Source of the DNA: Streptomyces sp. A0958 | GTDB taxonomy: Bacteria; Actinomycetota; Actinomycetes; Streptomycetales; Streptomycetaceae | Length of the DNA stretch: 64,000 nucleotides | Assembly (NCBI RefSeq): GCF_004795035.1 | Contig: NZ_SSBK01000009.1 | Coordinates: forward strand, 149,049 to 213,048 | Direction of reading: 5' to 3' | In this document: positions 49,776 through 59,245 of the stretch, piece after piece | How positions within the stretch are numbered: the stretch's first letter is position 1 | How the letters are laid out: each line of letters opens with the position of its first letter | Translations under genes and position numbers: made by a program | The notes under the pieces: model-generated | What the model was told of the DNA's origin: nothing | Databases searched by the model: none | Seen by the model: only the letters and a program-made list of their open reading frames with translations

Positions 49776-50252
49776 GTGAGCGTCGTGGTGCGCAGGCTGG
49801 TGGCTTTCATAGCCGCGCTCGTGCTGGCCGTGGAAGCCGCGGGCATCGTGATCATCAACGTGGTCCTGGGCACGGTCATCAAGAACCAGGACATGTCCCT
49901 GGCCGGTACGGACCCCGGCGCCATGTCCAAGGGCACCTGGGTGCTCGGCGGCGTCTCCGGCCTGTTCCTGCTTTTGTGCGCCGCGCTCCTCGTCGTGGCG
50001 GGCGCCCGCGACCGGGCCCCGGGCCGCGTCGCGCGGATCGTGCTCATCTGCTGCGCGGTCGTCCACGGGGTGCTCGGCGCGCTGACGGTCGGGCTCGTAG
50101 GCTGGGCGGCGTTCGCCTGGATGATGGTGGTGCTCGGCCTGATCGTGCTGGCGCTGGTGGCGTACGGCCCCGCCGGCGCCGGACCGGCCGCCGGGCAGGA
50201 GGCCGGGCCCGATCCGGAGCCCGAGCAGCCGGCCGCCCCCGCCCCGGCCTGA
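49776..50252 (+). CDS. Hypothetical four-helix membrane protein
   Basis: The 158 residues form four hydrophobic segments (about residues 8-32, 53-76, 87-110 and 112-130), with an outside loop after the first (NQDMSLAGTDPGAMSKGTW) and a C-terminal tail of Gly/Ala/Glu/Pro (PEPEQPAAPAPA). I recognise no functional family. GTG 49776 is the first start; GTG 49785 is also possible because the ribosome site AGGGGG is close. It is convergent with maf: 7 bases separate the stops. Confidence 0.75.
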   Translation: MSVVVRRLVAFIAALVLAVEAAGIVIINVVLGTVIKNQDMSLAGTDPGAMSKGTWVLGGVSGLFLLLCAALLVVAGARDRAPGRVARIVLICCAVVHGVLGALTVGLVGWAAFAWMMVVLGLIVLALVAYGPAGAGPAAGQEAGPDPEPEQPAAPAPA

Positions 50253-50259
50253 GCCCTCC

Positions 50260-50859
50260 TCAGGCCCAGAGCTCGGTGACCGAGATCCCCAGTTCGCCCA
50301 GCAGCCGCCGCAGCAACGGCAGCGACAGCCCGATGACGTTGCCCGGGTCGCCCTCGATGGAGTCGACGAACGGCGCCGAGCGCCCGTCGAGGGTGAACGC
50401 CCCCGCCACGTAGAGCGGTTCGCCCGAGGCCACGTAGGCGGCGATCTCGGCGTCCGAGGGCTCACCGAAGCGGACCGTGGTCGACGCGGTCCGCGACACC
50501 GTCCGCCCGGTCGCGGTGTCCGTCAGGCTGTGCCCGGTCCGCAGCACCCCGGCCCGCCCGCGCATCGACTTCCAGCGGGCGGTGGCCTCCTCGGCGTCGG
50601 CCGGCTTGCCGAGGGCTTCGCCGTCGAGTTCGAGCACCGAGTCGCAGCCGATCACCAGGGCCCCGGCCGCCTCCGGCAGCGCCGCCACCACCGCCGCCTT
50701 CGCCTCGGCGAGCACGAGGGCCAGCTCGGCCGGTGTCGGGGCGCTCAGCGCGTCCTCGTCCACCCCGCTGACGATCACCTCGGGCGCGAAGCCGGCCTGG
50801 CGCAGGAGGCCGAGGCGGGCGGGGGAGGCGGAGGCGAGTACGAGGCGCTGGGCGGTCAT
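50260..50859 (-). CDS. maf: Maf-type nucleotide pyrophosphatase
   Basis: The enzyme hydrolyses non-standard or methylated nucleoside triphosphates (house-cleaning) to monophosphates. The 199 residues have the family start [32 protein letters not shown], the motif [18 protein letters not shown] near 70-88, [15 protein letters not shown], and [16 protein letters not shown] near the end. ATG 50859 agrees with family starts; ATG 50868 adds three residues. It belongs to the carboxylase neighbourhood as in other Streptomyces. Confidence 0.93.
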   Translation of the reverse strand: MTAQRLVLASASPARLGLLRQAGFAPEVIVSGVDEDALSAPTPAELALVLAEAKAAVVAALPEAAGALVIGCDSVLELDGEALGKPADAEEATARWKSMRGRAGVLRTGHSLTDTATGRTVSRTASTTVRFGEPSDAEIAAYVASGEPLYVAGAFTLDGRSAPFVDSIEGDPGNVIGLSLPLLRRLLGELGISVTELWA

Positions 50860-50935
50860 GACCGCCATGGTACGGATGCGGTGGGTGCGGGGGCGGGGGC
50901 GGGCGCGTTGCGGGTGCGGGGGCGGGCGCGTTGCG

Positions 50936-51009
50936 GGGGCTCCGCCCCCGGGCCCCCGCTCCTCAATCACCGGAGGGGCTTGATGTGCCCGCCGGAGGGG
51001 CTGGAAACG
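50936..51009. repeat. Interspersed palindromic repeat copy
   Basis: One full copy (CCCCGCTCCTCAATCACCGG then AGGGGCTTGA) and one half copy lie upstream of maf, ending at the stop of the small membrane protein gene at 51010. Confidence 0.75.
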
Positions 51010-51138
51010 TCAGCGCGTTCCCAGGACGAACATCGCCAGCACCATCGCCAGGGCCAGCACCAGGCCCGCTCTGCGCATCATGTTCTGGGCGTCGCGCAGT
51101 TCTTTCGGCGGCTTGTTCTCGGGGTCGGACCACAGCAT
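51010..51138 (-). CDS. Small single-helix membrane protein (MmpA-like)
   Basis: The 42 residues begin MLWSDPENKPPKELRDAQNMMRRAG and continue with one hydrophobic helix (LVLALAMVLAMFVLG). Short proteins of this type are found next to the carboxylase genes in Streptomyces, from memory. The function is unknown. The ribosome site is weak; the frame is short but conserved in character. Confidence 0.7.
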   Translation of the reverse strand: MLWSDPENKPPKELRDAQNMMRRAGLVLALAMVLAMFVLGTR

Positions 51139-51218
51139 GCGTCCGATCCTGCCGCGCGGGCCGCGGGCGGCGCCTGAGTACGCGTACTCAACCCGCCGCC
51201 CCCACGCGTCACCAGCGG

Positions 51219-51425
51219 CTATGAGGGCCAGTACGTGCGGGCCCAGGCGCGGGGTCCGGGCAGGTGGCGGCCGCGCCGGGCCAGGCGGCTCGGGTGGGAC
51301 CATCCCGCGGGCGGCTGCGGGGTGCCGGACGGCACGGCGGACACCGCCGCGGCGCGCGCCTGTACCACCGCCAGGGCGGCGGCCAGCTCCTCCGGGGTCG
51401 GGTTGCCCCGTACGACCTTGATCAT
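51219..51425 (-). CDS. pccE: Acyl-CoA carboxylase epsilon subunit
   Basis: The 68 residues match the small epsilon chain of actinobacterial acyl-CoA carboxylases: IKVVRGNPTPEELAAALAVVQARAAA at the start and GWSHPSRLAR near residue 42. Epsilon binds the beta subunit and raises activity of the complex. It lies 14 bases after pccB, so it is co-transcribed with it. AGAAAGGGCC before the ATG is the ribosome region. Confidence 0.9.
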   Translation of the reverse strand: MIKVVRGNPTPEELAAALAVVQARAAAVSAVPSGTPQPPAGWSHPSRLARRGRHLPGPRAWARTYWPS

Positions 51426-51439
51426 GGCCAGGGCCCTTT

Positions 51440-53032
51440 CTAGAGGGGGATGTTGCCGTGCTTCTTCGGGGGCAGCGACTCCCGCTTGGTGCGGAGCTGA
51501 CGCAGTCCCTTGACCACGTGAGCCCGGGTGTCGGACGGCATGATCACCGCGTCCACGTACCCGCGCTCGGCCGCCACATACGGGTTGAGCAGCGCGTCCT
51601 CGTAGTCCGCGATCAGCTCGGCCCGGGTCGCGTCCCTCTCGTCGGCGTCCGTGACGGCGGCGATCGTGCGGCGGTGCAGGATGTTGACCGCGCCCTGCGC
51701 GCCCATGACGGCGATCTGGGCGGTCGGCCAGGCGACGTTGATGTCGGCGCCCAGGTGCTTGGAGCCCATGACGTCGTACGCGCCGCCGAACGCCTTGCGG
51801 GTGATCACCGTGATCAGCGGGACGGTCGCCTCCGCGTACGCGTAGATCAGCTTGGCGCCGCGCCGGATGATGCCGCCGTACTCCTGGTCGACGCCCGGCA
51901 GGAAGCCCGGCACGTCCACGAACGTCAGCACCGGCACGTTGAACGCGTCGCAGGTGCGGACGAAGCGGGCTGCCTTCTCGCTCGCGTTGATGTCCAGGCA
52001 GCCGGCGAACTGCATCGGCTGGTTGGCGACGATGCCGACGGGGTAGCCCTCGACCCGGCCGAAGCCCGTGATGATGTTCGGCGCGAACAGGGCCTGGGTC
52101 TCCAGGAACTCGCCGTCGTCCAGCACGTGCTCGATCGCGGTGTGCATGTCGTACGGCTGGTTCGCCGAGTCCGGGATGAGCGTGTCCAGCTCGGGGTCCT
52201 CGTCGGTGACCGCGAGGTCCGCCTCCTCCGGGAAGGCCGGGGCCTCCGAGAGGTTGTTCGACGGGAGGTACGACAGCAGTGACTTGACGTACTCGATGGC
52301 GTCCTTCTCGTCGCCCGCCATGTGGTGCGCGACGCCGGAGGTGGTGTTGTGCGTACGGGCGCCGCCCAGCTCCTCGAAGCCGACGTCCTCACCGGTGACC
52401 GTCTTGATGACGTCGGGGCCCGTGATGAACATGTGCGAGGTCTGGTCGACCATCACCGTGAAGTCGGTGATCGCGGGGGAGTACACCGCGCCGCCCGCGC
52501 ACGGGCCGACGATCAGCGAGATCTGCGGGACCACACCCGAGGCGTGCACATTGCGCCGGAAGATCTCCGCGAAGAGACCCAGCGCCGCCACGCCCTCCTG
52601 GATACGGGCGCCGCCGCCGTCGTTGATGCCGATGACCGGACAGCCGGTCTTCAGCGCGAAGTCCATCACCTTGACGATCTTCTCACCGTAGACCTCGCCC
52701 AGCGAGCCGCCGAAGATGGTGAAGTCCTGCGAATACACGCACACGGGGCGGCCGTCGACCGTGCCGTAGCCGGTGACGACGCCGTCCCCGTACGGCCGGT
52801 TCTTCTCGATGCCGAAGTTCGTCGAGCGGTGCCGGGCGAATTCGTCGAGCTCCACGAAGGAACCCTCGTCGAGCAGCAGATCGACGCGCTCGCGTGCGGT
52901 CAGCTTGCCCTTCGCGTGCTGCTTTTCGACCGCGCGCGCGGACCCCGCGTGGGTCGCCTCGCCGATGCGGCGCTGCAGGTCCGCGAGCTTGCCCGCGGTG
53001 GTGTGGGTGTCGATCTCTTCCGGCTCGGACAT
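51440..53032 (-). CDS. pccB: Acyl-CoA carboxylase beta subunit (carboxyltransferase)
   Basis: The beta chain transfers carboxyl from biotin on the alpha chain to propionyl- or acetyl-CoA. The 530 residues have both carboxyltransferase halves: [40 protein letters not shown] and the second oxyanion region [23 protein letters not shown], then [21 protein letters not shown]. Specificity depends on one residue in the active site (Asp or Ile at about 420 in S. coelicolor numbering); here [16 protein letters not shown] precedes it and I did not settle the residue. ATG 53032 has CAGGGAG before it. birA is divergent. Confidence 0.93.
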   Translation of the reverse strand: MSEPEEIDTHTTAGKLADLQRRIGEATHAGSARAVEKQHAKGKLTARERVDLLLDEGSFVELDEFARHRSTNFGIEKNRPYGDGVVTGYGTVDGRPVCVYSQDFTIFGGSLGEVYGEKIVKVMDFALKTGCPVIGINDGGGARIQEGVAALGLFAEIFRRNVHASGVVPQISLIVGPCAGGAVYSPAITDFTVMVDQTSHMFITGPDVIKTVTGEDVGFEELGGARTHNTTSGVAHHMAGDEKDAIEYVKSLLSYLPSNNLSEAPAFPEEADLAVTDEDPELDTLIPDSANQPYDMHTAIEHVLDDGEFLETQALFAPNIITGFGRVEGYPVGIVANQPMQFAGCLDINASEKAARFVRTCDAFNVPVLTFVDVPGFLPGVDQEYGGIIRRGAKLIYAYAEATVPLITVITRKAFGGAYDVMGSKHLGADINVAWPTAQIAVMGAQGAVNILHRRTIAAVTDADERDATRAELIADYEDALLNPYVAAERGYVDAVIMPSDTRAHVVKGLRQLRTKRESLPPKKHGNIPL

Positions 53033-53165
53033 CGGGTGGCGGCTCCCTGCCTGGTCACGGGGACGACTGTGCTGCTGATCAGCTGACGAACAGCTACTGA
53101 GCCGTAGCGTATCGGCGCGGATACGGTTCGGCAGTGCGTCGTTTGACACACCTAGGGTGGCTTGC

Positions 53166-54029
53166 ATGACACCTTCGGATGCGCCACAGAGCCGTTGGTC
53201 GGACCTGGACCGGCCGCCCCTGAACGTCCCCGCGCTGCGCCGCGGACTGCTGCGGCCGGGCGGGCTGTGGACCGCGCTGGACGTGGTCGAGAGCACCGGT
53301 TCCACCAACACCGACCTCGCGGCGCGCGCGGCCTCCCTCACCGAGGGCACGGTCCTCGTCGCCGAGGAGCAGACCGCCGGCCGCGGGCGCCTGGAGCGCA
53401 CCTGGACGGCCCCGGCCCGCTCCGGCCTGTTCTTCTCCGTCTACCTGACCCCGGGCACCGTCCCCGCCGAGCGGTGGGGGTGGCTGCCGCTGCTCACCGG
53501 GGTCGCGGCGGCGACCGGCCTGGCCCGCAGCGCCGGCGTGGACATGGCCCTCAAATGGCCCAACGACCTGCTCGCCGCTGTCGGTGGCGAGGAGCGCAAG
53601 ACCGGCGGCATCCTCGCCGAGCGCGCCGGGGACGGCGTCGTCATCGGCATCGGCCTCAACGTCTCCCTGCGCGCCGACGAGCTCCCCGCCCCCACCGCCG
53701 CCTCCCTCGCCCTGGCCGGAGCGGTCTCCACCGACCGCGAGACGCTGCTGCGGGGCGTCCTGCGCTCCCTGGAGCACTGGTACGGGCTGTGGCGCGACGC
53801 GGACGGCGACGCGGCGGCGAGCGGACTGCAGGAGGCGTACGCGGCCGGCTGCGCGACCCTCGGCCGGACGGTACGGGCCCAGCTGCCCGGCGACCGCACG
53901 CTCACCGGCGAGGCCGTGGCCGTCGACGGGGACGGCCGGCTGGTCCTGTCCACCGGCGACGGGCTGCGCGAACCGGTCTCGGCGGGGGACATCGTGCACC
54001 TGCGGGGAGCCGGGGGCGGCCTGACCTGA
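53166..54029 (+). CDS. birA: Biotin-[acetyl-CoA carboxylase] ligase
   Basis: The enzyme attaches biotin to the BCCP lysine of accA2. The 287 residues contain [11 protein letters not shown] near 40, the biotin/ATP loop [10 protein letters not shown] near 75, KWPNDLL near 121, [22 protein letters not shown] near 138-160 and a C-terminal beta barrel ([16 protein letters not shown]). It lacks the HTH of repressor-type BirA, so it is a pure ligase. ATG 53166 is chosen over GTG 53157. It is divergent from pccB. Confidence 0.93.
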   Translation: MTPSDAPQSRWSDLDRPPLNVPALRRGLLRPGGLWTALDVVESTGSTNTDLAARAASLTEGTVLVAEEQTAGRGRLERTWTAPARSGLFFSVYLTPGTVPAERWGWLPLLTGVAAATGLARSAGVDMALKWPNDLLAAVGGEERKTGGILAERAGDGVVIGIGLNVSLRADELPAPTAASLALAGAVSTDRETLLRGVLRSLEHWYGLWRDADGDAAASGLQEAYAAGCATLGRTVRAQLPGDRTLTGEAVAVDGDGRLVLSTGDGLREPVSAGDIVHLRGAGGGLT

Positions 54030-54037
54030 GCGGGTCC

Positions 54038-54061
54038 GGGCCCCGGCCGGCGCCGGGGCCC
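54038..54061 (+). terminator. Terminator after birA
   Basis: A perfect 10-bp stem (GGGCCCCGGC) with a 4-base loop begins 9 bases after the stop and is followed by further GGCGCC sequence. Confidence 0.75.
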
Positions 54062-54168
54062 CGGCGCCCTGAGGACGTGAGGTAGGGCACACCTGCCGTA
54101 TCGTTGAGGTGATCCACCGACGGACAGATCGGCAGGGCAGTGCGCAGGGAACGGGCAGGAGGCGGCTG

Positions 54169-55350
54169 GTGACCGTCGACGACACGACCTCCGACGATGG
54201 CGCACAGCATCCGTCGGACCCCTCGGGCTACGCCACACCGCACCACGAAGTCGACCACACGGCCGAACCGACCGACGATCCCCTCGCGATCCGGCTGGAA
54301 CAGCTGATCCTGGGCGCCGAGCGGCGCTACACCCCGTTCCAGGCGGCCCGCACCGCCGGCGTCTCCATGGACCTGGCCTCCCGGTTCTGGCGGGCCATGG
54401 GCTTCGCCGACATCGGGCAGGCCAAGGCGCTCACCGAGGCCGACGTGCTGGCGCTGCGGCGGCTGTCCGGTCTGGTCGAGGCCGGGCTGCTCAGCGAGCC
54501 GATGGCGATCCAGGTGGCCCGGTCGACCGGGCAGACCACCGCCCGGCTGGCCGAATGGCAGATCGACTCGTTCCTGGAGGGCCTGACCGAGCCGCCCGAG
54601 CCGGGCATGACCCGTACCGAGGTCACCTACCCCCTGGTCGAACTGCTCCTGCCGGAGCTGGAGGAATTCCTGGTGTACGTGTGGCGGCGCCAGCTCGCCG
54701 CCGCCACCGGCCGGGTCGTGCAGGCGGCCGACGACGAGGAGATGGTCGACCGGCGCCTGGCCGTCGGCTTCGCGGACCTCGTCGGCTTCACGCGGCTGAC
54801 CCGCCGCCTGGAGGAGGAGGAGCTCGGCGAACTGGTCGAGTCCTTCGAGACGACCTGCGCCGACCTCGTCGCCGCGCACGGCGGGCGGCTCATCAAGACC
54901 CTCGGCGACGAGGTCCTGTTCGCCGCCGACGACGCGGGCACCGCCGCCGAGATCGCGCTGCGCCTCATCGAGGCGATGACCGCGGACGAGACGATGCCGG
55001 CGCTGCGGGTCGGCATCGCCTTCGGCACGGTCACCACCCGGATGGGCGATGTCTTCGGCACGACGGTGAACCTCGCCAGCCGGCTCACCTCGATAGCGCC
55101 GAAGGACGCGGTGCTGGTGGACGGGGCGTTCGCCGAGGAGCTGACGCGCACCGGCGACGCACCGGTCTCGGAGGCGCGGGCGGCCGAGGAGGCCGCGGCG
55201 GCGGCCGAGCGGGCCGCGAAGGAGGGCCCGGACGGGGAGCCGGTCCCCGCGCCCAAGTACCGCTTCGGGCTGCAGCCGATGTGGCAGCGCCCGGTCCGCG
55301 GTCTCGGCGTGGTCGAGCCGTGGCTGCTGGCCCGCCGCGGCACCTCCTGA
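54169..55350 (+). CDS. cya: Adenylate cyclase (class III)
   Basis: The enzyme makes cAMP, which in Streptomyces affects germination and development. The 393 residues start with an N-terminal regulatory domain of the Ad_Cy_reg kind (YTPFQAARTAGVSMDLASRFWRAMGF, residues about 50-85) followed by a helical region, then the class III catalytic domain: VGFADLVGFTRLTRRLEEEEL with metal Asp near 202, GGRLIKTLGDEVLFA with the second Asp near 246, and VTTRMGDVFGTTVNLASRL with the transition-state Asn/Arg. The GTG at 54169 is preceded by GCAGGAGG at good distance. Identity as cya fits from memory of S. coelicolor. Confidence 0.92.
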   Translation: MTVDDTTSDDGAQHPSDPSGYATPHHEVDHTAEPTDDPLAIRLEQLILGAERRYTPFQAARTAGVSMDLASRFWRAMGFADIGQAKALTEADVLALRRLSGLVEAGLLSEPMAIQVARSTGQTTARLAEWQIDSFLEGLTEPPEPGMTRTEVTYPLVELLLPELEEFLVYVWRRQLAAATGRVVQAADDEEMVDRRLAVGFADLVGFTRLTRRLEEEELGELVESFETTCADLVAAHGGRLIKTLGDEVLFAADDAGTAAEIALRLIEAMTADETMPALRVGIAFGTVTTRMGDVFGTTVNLASRLTSIAPKDAVLVDGAFAEELTRTGDAPVSEARAAEEAAAAAERAAKEGPDGEPVPAPKYRFGLQPMWQRPVRGLGVVEPWLLARRGTS

Positions 55351-55441
55351 CTCCCTGGCTCCCTGACTCCTTGTGGACCCCCTGTCGGAGGACGCCCTAA
55401 GGTCCCTTCGGTAACGCTCGTTAACCGACAGGGGTGCAGCC

Positions 55442-56254
55442 ATGACCGTGACGTCCGAGCAGCGGTTCGGGGAGTTCGTCGTCGTACGGGGCCACGAGGG
55501 CCTGGAGCACGTCGCCGAGCTGGTCCTCGACCGGCCGAAGGCCATGAACGCGGTGTCCACCGACATGGCCCGCTCGATCGCCGCCGCCTGCGACGCGCTC
55601 GCCGCCGACCGGGACGTACGGGTCGCCGTCCTCACCTCCAGCCACGAGCGGGCCTTCTGCGTGGGCGCCGACCTCAAGGAGCGCAACTCCTTCACCGACG
55701 CCGAGCTGGTGCGCCAGCGGCCCACCGCCCGGGCCGCCTACACCGGTGTGCTGGAGCTGCCGATGCCGACCGTCGCCGCGGTGCACGGCTTCGCGCTAGG
55801 CGGCGGCTTCGAGCTGGCCCTGTCCTGCGACCTGATCGTGGCCGACCCGACCGCCGTGGTGGGGCTGCCCGAGGTGTCCGTCGGCGTCATCCCGGGCGGC
55901 GGCGGCACCCAGCTGCTGCCCCGCCGGGTCGGGGCCGCCCGCGCCGCCGAGCTGATCTTCAGCGCCCGCCGGGTGCCGGCCGCCGAGGCGCGGGAGCTGG
56001 GTCTGGTCGACGAGCTGGTGGCCGAGGGACGGGACCGGGCCGAGGCGCTGGCGCTGGCCGGCCGCATCGCCGCCAACTCGCCGGTGGGGCTGCGGGCGGC
56101 CAAGCGGGCGCTGCGGCTCGGGCACGGGCTCGATCTGCGGGCGGGCCTGGAGGTCGAGGACTCCGCGTGGCGGTCGGTGGCCTTCTCCGGGGACCGGGCG
56201 GAGGGCGTGGCCGCCTTCAACGAGAAGCGCAAGGCGAACTGGCCGGGGGAGTGA
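55442..56254 (+). CDS. Enoyl-CoA hydratase/isomerase family protein
   Basis: The 270-residue crotonase-fold protein has LVLDRPKAMNAVSTDM near residue 25, the first oxyanion region ERAFCVGADLKER near 64-76, the second GFALGGGFELAL near 115, and GLPEVSVGVIPGGGGTQLLPR near 140-160 with the catalytic Glu of hydratases (PEV) and the second Glu position taken by Gly (GGGG), so full hydratase activity is uncertain. The ribosome site is GGGGTG. The substrate is unknown; a role in fatty acid or branched-chain breakdown would be usual. Confidence 0.88.
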   Translation: MTVTSEQRFGEFVVVRGHEGLEHVAELVLDRPKAMNAVSTDMARSIAAACDALAADRDVRVAVLTSSHERAFCVGADLKERNSFTDAELVRQRPTARAAYTGVLELPMPTVAAVHGFALGGGFELALSCDLIVADPTAVVGLPEVSVGVIPGGGGTQLLPRRVGAARAAELIFSARRVPAAEARELGLVDELVAEGRDRAEALALAGRIAANSPVGLRAAKRALRLGHGLDLRAGLEVEDSAWRSVAFSGDRAEGVAAFNEKRKANWPGE

Positions 56255-56341
56255 CGACCCCCTTGTCACGCTGAGTAAAGGGTGAACACGCTCCGGAGTC
56301 GCTATCTGATCACGCTGTGCATATCGCCCTAAACTGGCGCA

Positions 56342-57529
56342 ATGGGTGGTGACGACGCACGACTGCGGGCCGTGGTTTCGCTTGCGCAGACGATGGCCGC
56401 GGCGCACACGCCCCGGGGGTGCTGGCGAGCGGCCGCCCTGGGGGCGTGCGAGGCGCTGGGCGGCAGCTTCGCCGCGCTCTCGGTCTGGGAGCGCGGGCGC
56501 GGCCGGCTGAAGGTCCTGGTCAACGCGGGCGAGCGGGCCGAGGGGGAGGAGGAGTTCCCCGACGAGGAGGTCTACCCGGTCCACCGGTTCCCGGAGATCA
56601 CCGAGTTCCTGCACGAGCGGTGGGCCGGGGGCGGCGAGCCCGACGCCTGGGTGGAGACCGCCGAGGGGCCGGTGGACGAGGCCGGCGAGGAGCGGGAGGC
56701 GGGCACGGGCGGTGCGCACGGGTACGGGCCCGGCTACTGCCACCAGCGGGTCGCGGCCCTGCGCCGGCGCGGGCGGGGCTGCTGTGTGGTCGCGCCGATC
56801 GTGCTGCACGGGCGGGCCTGGGGCGAGCTGTATGTGGCGCGGCCGGTGGGCGCGCCGGTGTTCGGGCGCGCGGACGCCGACTTCGCCACCGTGCTGGCCG
56901 CCGTCGTGGCCGCCGGGCTCGCCCAGACCGAGCGCCTGGAGGAGGTGCGCAAGCTCGCCTTCACCGATCCGCTGACCGGCCTCGCCAACCGGCGGGCCGT
57001 CGACATGCGGCTGGACGAGGCGGTGGAGCGGCACCGCGCGGACGATGCCGTGGTCAGCCTGGTGGTCTGCGACCTGAACGGGCTGAAGTGGGTCAACGAC
57101 ACCCATGGCCACGCGGTCGGCGACCGGCTGCTGGAACGTTTCGGCTCGGTGCTGTCCCGGTGCGGGGCCATGCTGCCCGGCGCCCTGGCGGCTCGGCTCG
57201 GCGGTGACGAGTTCTGCCTGCTGGCCGTGGGCCCGGGGGCGGACGAGGTGGTCGCCGTGGCCACCGAGCTCTGCGAGCGGGCGGCCGATCTGGAGTTCGG
57301 CAACGGGGTGGCCTGCGGCATGGCGTCCACCGGTGACCCGATCGGCCCGGTGGTCTCCGCCCGCCGGCTGTTCCGGCTCGCGGACGCGGCCCAGTACCGG
57401 GCGAAGGCGGCCCGCTCGGCGCGCCCGGTGGTGGCGGGGCGCGACGGCGAGGTCATCCGGCTGGCCGACTCCCCGCCGAAGTCCCCGCACGACCGCCGCA
57501 GGCTGCGCGGCAACCGCCCCGAACTGTGA
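56342..57529 (+). CDS. GGDEF diguanylate cyclase with N-terminal GAF-like domain
   Basis: The 395 residues have a GAF-like sensor (residues about 10-195; AALGACEALGGSFAALSVWERG at the start and VVAPIVLHGRAWGELYVARPVG near 150) and a GGDEF domain (LAFTDPLTGLANRRAVDMRLDEAVERH near 200; RLGGDEFCLLA near 285). The GGDEF motif is intact, so c-di-GMP synthesis is likely. The inhibitory RxxD site normally five residues upstream is missing (LPGA there), so product inhibition may be weak. ATG 56342. c-di-GMP controls development in Streptomyces through BldD. Confidence 0.88.
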   Translation: MGGDDARLRAVVSLAQTMAAAHTPRGCWRAAALGACEALGGSFAALSVWERGRGRLKVLVNAGERAEGEEEFPDEEVYPVHRFPEITEFLHERWAGGGEPDAWVETAEGPVDEAGEEREAGTGGAHGYGPGYCHQRVAALRRRGRGCCVVAPIVLHGRAWGELYVARPVGAPVFGRADADFATVLAAVVAAGLAQTERLEEVRKLAFTDPLTGLANRRAVDMRLDEAVERHRADDAVVSLVVCDLNGLKWVNDTHGHAVGDRLLERFGSVLSRCGAMLPGALAARLGGDEFCLLAVGPGADEVVAVATELCERAADLEFGNGVACGMASTGDPIGPVVSARRLFRLADAAQYRAKAARSARPVVAGRDGEVIRLADSPPKSPHDRRRLRGNRPEL

Positions 57530-57610
57530 CCGGCGCCCGGGGGTGGCCGTAAGGGGTCAACCCGCCGAGCACTGGTGACATGAAGGGTTTCAATCCGTAC
57601 GCTGCTGAAT

Positions 57611-59161
57611 ATGGATATGCATACAGTCGTGGTGGGGACGTCCGGTACCACTGCTCAGGACGTCATCGCCGTGGCCCGCGACAACGCCCGTGTCGAGCTC
57701 TCCGCCGCCGCGCTGAGCGCTATGGCCGCCGCCCGCGAGATCGTGGACGCGCTCGCCGCCAAGCCCGAGCCGGTCTACGGCGTCTCGACCGGCTTCGGCG
57801 CCCTGGCCAGCCGCCACATCAGCCCGGAGCTCCGCGCACGGCTCCAGCGCAACATCGTCCGCTCGCACGCCGCCGGCATGGGCCCGCGCGTCGAGCGGGA
57901 GGTCGTCAGGGCGCTGATGTTCCTGCGGCTGAAGACGGTCGCCTCCGGCCACACCGGCGTACGCCCCGGGGTCGCGCAGACCATGGCGGACGTCCTGAAC
58001 GCCGGGATCACCCCCGTCGTCCACGAGTACGGTTCGCTCGGCTGCTCCGGCGACCTGGCGCCCCTGTCGCACTGTGCGCTGACCCTGATGGGCGAGGGCG
58101 ACGCGGAGGGCCCCGACGGCACCGTCCGCCCCGCCGGTGAACTGCTCGCCGCCCACAACATCACCCCGGTCGAGCTGCGCGAGAAGGAGGGCCTTGCCCT
58201 CCTCAACGGCACCGACGGCATGCTCGGGATGCTCGTGATGGCCCTGGCCGACCTGAAGAACCTCTACACCTCGGCCGACATCACCGCGGCCCTCTCCCTG
58301 GAGGCCCTGCTCGGCACCGACAAGGTCCTCGCCCCCGAGCTGCACGCCATCCGCCCGCACCCCGGCCAGGGCGCCAGCGCCGACAACATGCTGCGGGTCC
58401 TCGCGGGCTCCGGCCTCACGGGTCACCACCAGGACGACGCGCCGCGCGTCCAGGACGCCTACTCGGTGCGCTGCGCGCCCCAGGTCAACGGGGCGGGCCG
58501 GGACACCCTCGCGTACGCCGCGACCGTCGCCGACCGCGAGCTGGCCTCGGCCGTGGACAACCCGGTGGTCCTTCCCGATGGCCGGGTGGAGTCGAACGGC
58601 AACTTCCACGGCGCGCCCGTCGCCTACGTCCTGGACTTCCTGGCGATCGTCGCCGCCGACCTCGGCTCGATCACCGAGCGCCGCACCGACCGGCTGCTGG
58701 ACAAGAACCGCTCGCACGGGCTGCCGCCGTTCCTCGCCGACGACGCGGGCGTCGACTCCGGCCTGATGATCGCCCAGTACACGCAGGCCGCCCTGGTCAG
58801 CGAGATGAAGCGGCTCGCCGTCCCGGCCTCCGCCGACTCCATCCCGTCCTCCGCGATGCAGGAGGACCACGTCTCGATGGGCTGGTCGGCCGCGCGCAAG
58901 CTGCGTACCGCCGTCGGCAACCTCGCCAGGATCGTCGCCGTCGAGCTGTACGCGGCGACCCGCGCGATCGAGCTGCGCGCCGCGCAGGGGCTGACCCCGG
59001 CCCCCGCCACGCTCGCGGTCGTCGAGGCGCTGCGGGCCGCGGGCGTCGAGGGCCCCGGCCCGGACCGCTTCCTCTCGCCGGACCTGGCCGCCGCGGACGC
59101 CTTCGTACGGGCGGGCGGGCTGGTCTCGGCGGTGGAGCCGGTCACCGGACCGCTGGCCTGA
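57611..59161 (+). CDS. hutH: Histidine ammonia-lyase
   Basis: The enzyme removes ammonia from histidine to give urocanate, the first step of histidine breakdown. The 516 residues contain YGVSTGFGALA near 55, the MIO-forming region GSLGCSGDLAPLSH near 140, QDAYSVRCAPQV near 283, and QEDHVSMG near 418. The MIO motif reads Cys-Ser-Gly instead of the usual Ala-Ser-Gly. It is preceded by a GAATATGGATATGC start region with a poor ribosome site and followed by a bidirectional hairpin, so it is monocistronic. Confidence 0.95.
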   Translation: MDMHTVVVGTSGTTAQDVIAVARDNARVELSAAALSAMAAAREIVDALAAKPEPVYGVSTGFGALASRHISPELRARLQRNIVRSHAAGMGPRVEREVVRALMFLRLKTVASGHTGVRPGVAQTMADVLNAGITPVVHEYGSLGCSGDLAPLSHCALTLMGEGDAEGPDGTVRPAGELLAAHNITPVELREKEGLALLNGTDGMLGMLVMALADLKNLYTSADITAALSLEALLGTDKVLAPELHAIRPHPGQGASADNMLRVLAGSGLTGHHQDDAPRVQDAYSVRCAPQVNGAGRDTLAYAATVADRELASAVDNPVVLPDGRVESNGNFHGAPVAYVLDFLAIVAADLGSITERRTDRLLDKNRSHGLPPFLADDAGVDSGLMIAQYTQAALVSEMKRLAVPASADSIPSSAMQEDHVSMGWSAARKLRTAVGNLARIVAVELYAATRAIELRAAQGLTPAPATLAVVEALRAAGVEGPGPDRFLSPDLAAADAFVRAGGLVSAVEPVTGPLA

Positions 59162-59195
59162 TCAGGGTTCGCAGCGGCTCGTACGGCCGGTACGC

Positions 59196-59233
59196 GGGAA
59201 GCGGCCACCGGACATCCGCGGTGGCCGCTTCCC
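59196..59233. terminator. Bidirectional terminator
   Basis: A perfect 15-bp stem (GGGAAGCGGCCACCG) with an 8-base loop lies between the convergent hutH stop (59161) and the sortase-motif gene stop (59246). Confidence 0.85.
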
Positions 59234-59245
59234 CGTAGCGACGCG

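Noticed and set aside
51294..51322. Sequence similar to a CRISPR repeat (TGGGACCATCCC then TGCGGGG) inside pccE
   Set aside because: It encodes the conserved GWSHPSRL region of the epsilon subunit, the stem is not preserved at the right spacing, and there is no second copy. Chance similarity in GC-rich coding DNA.
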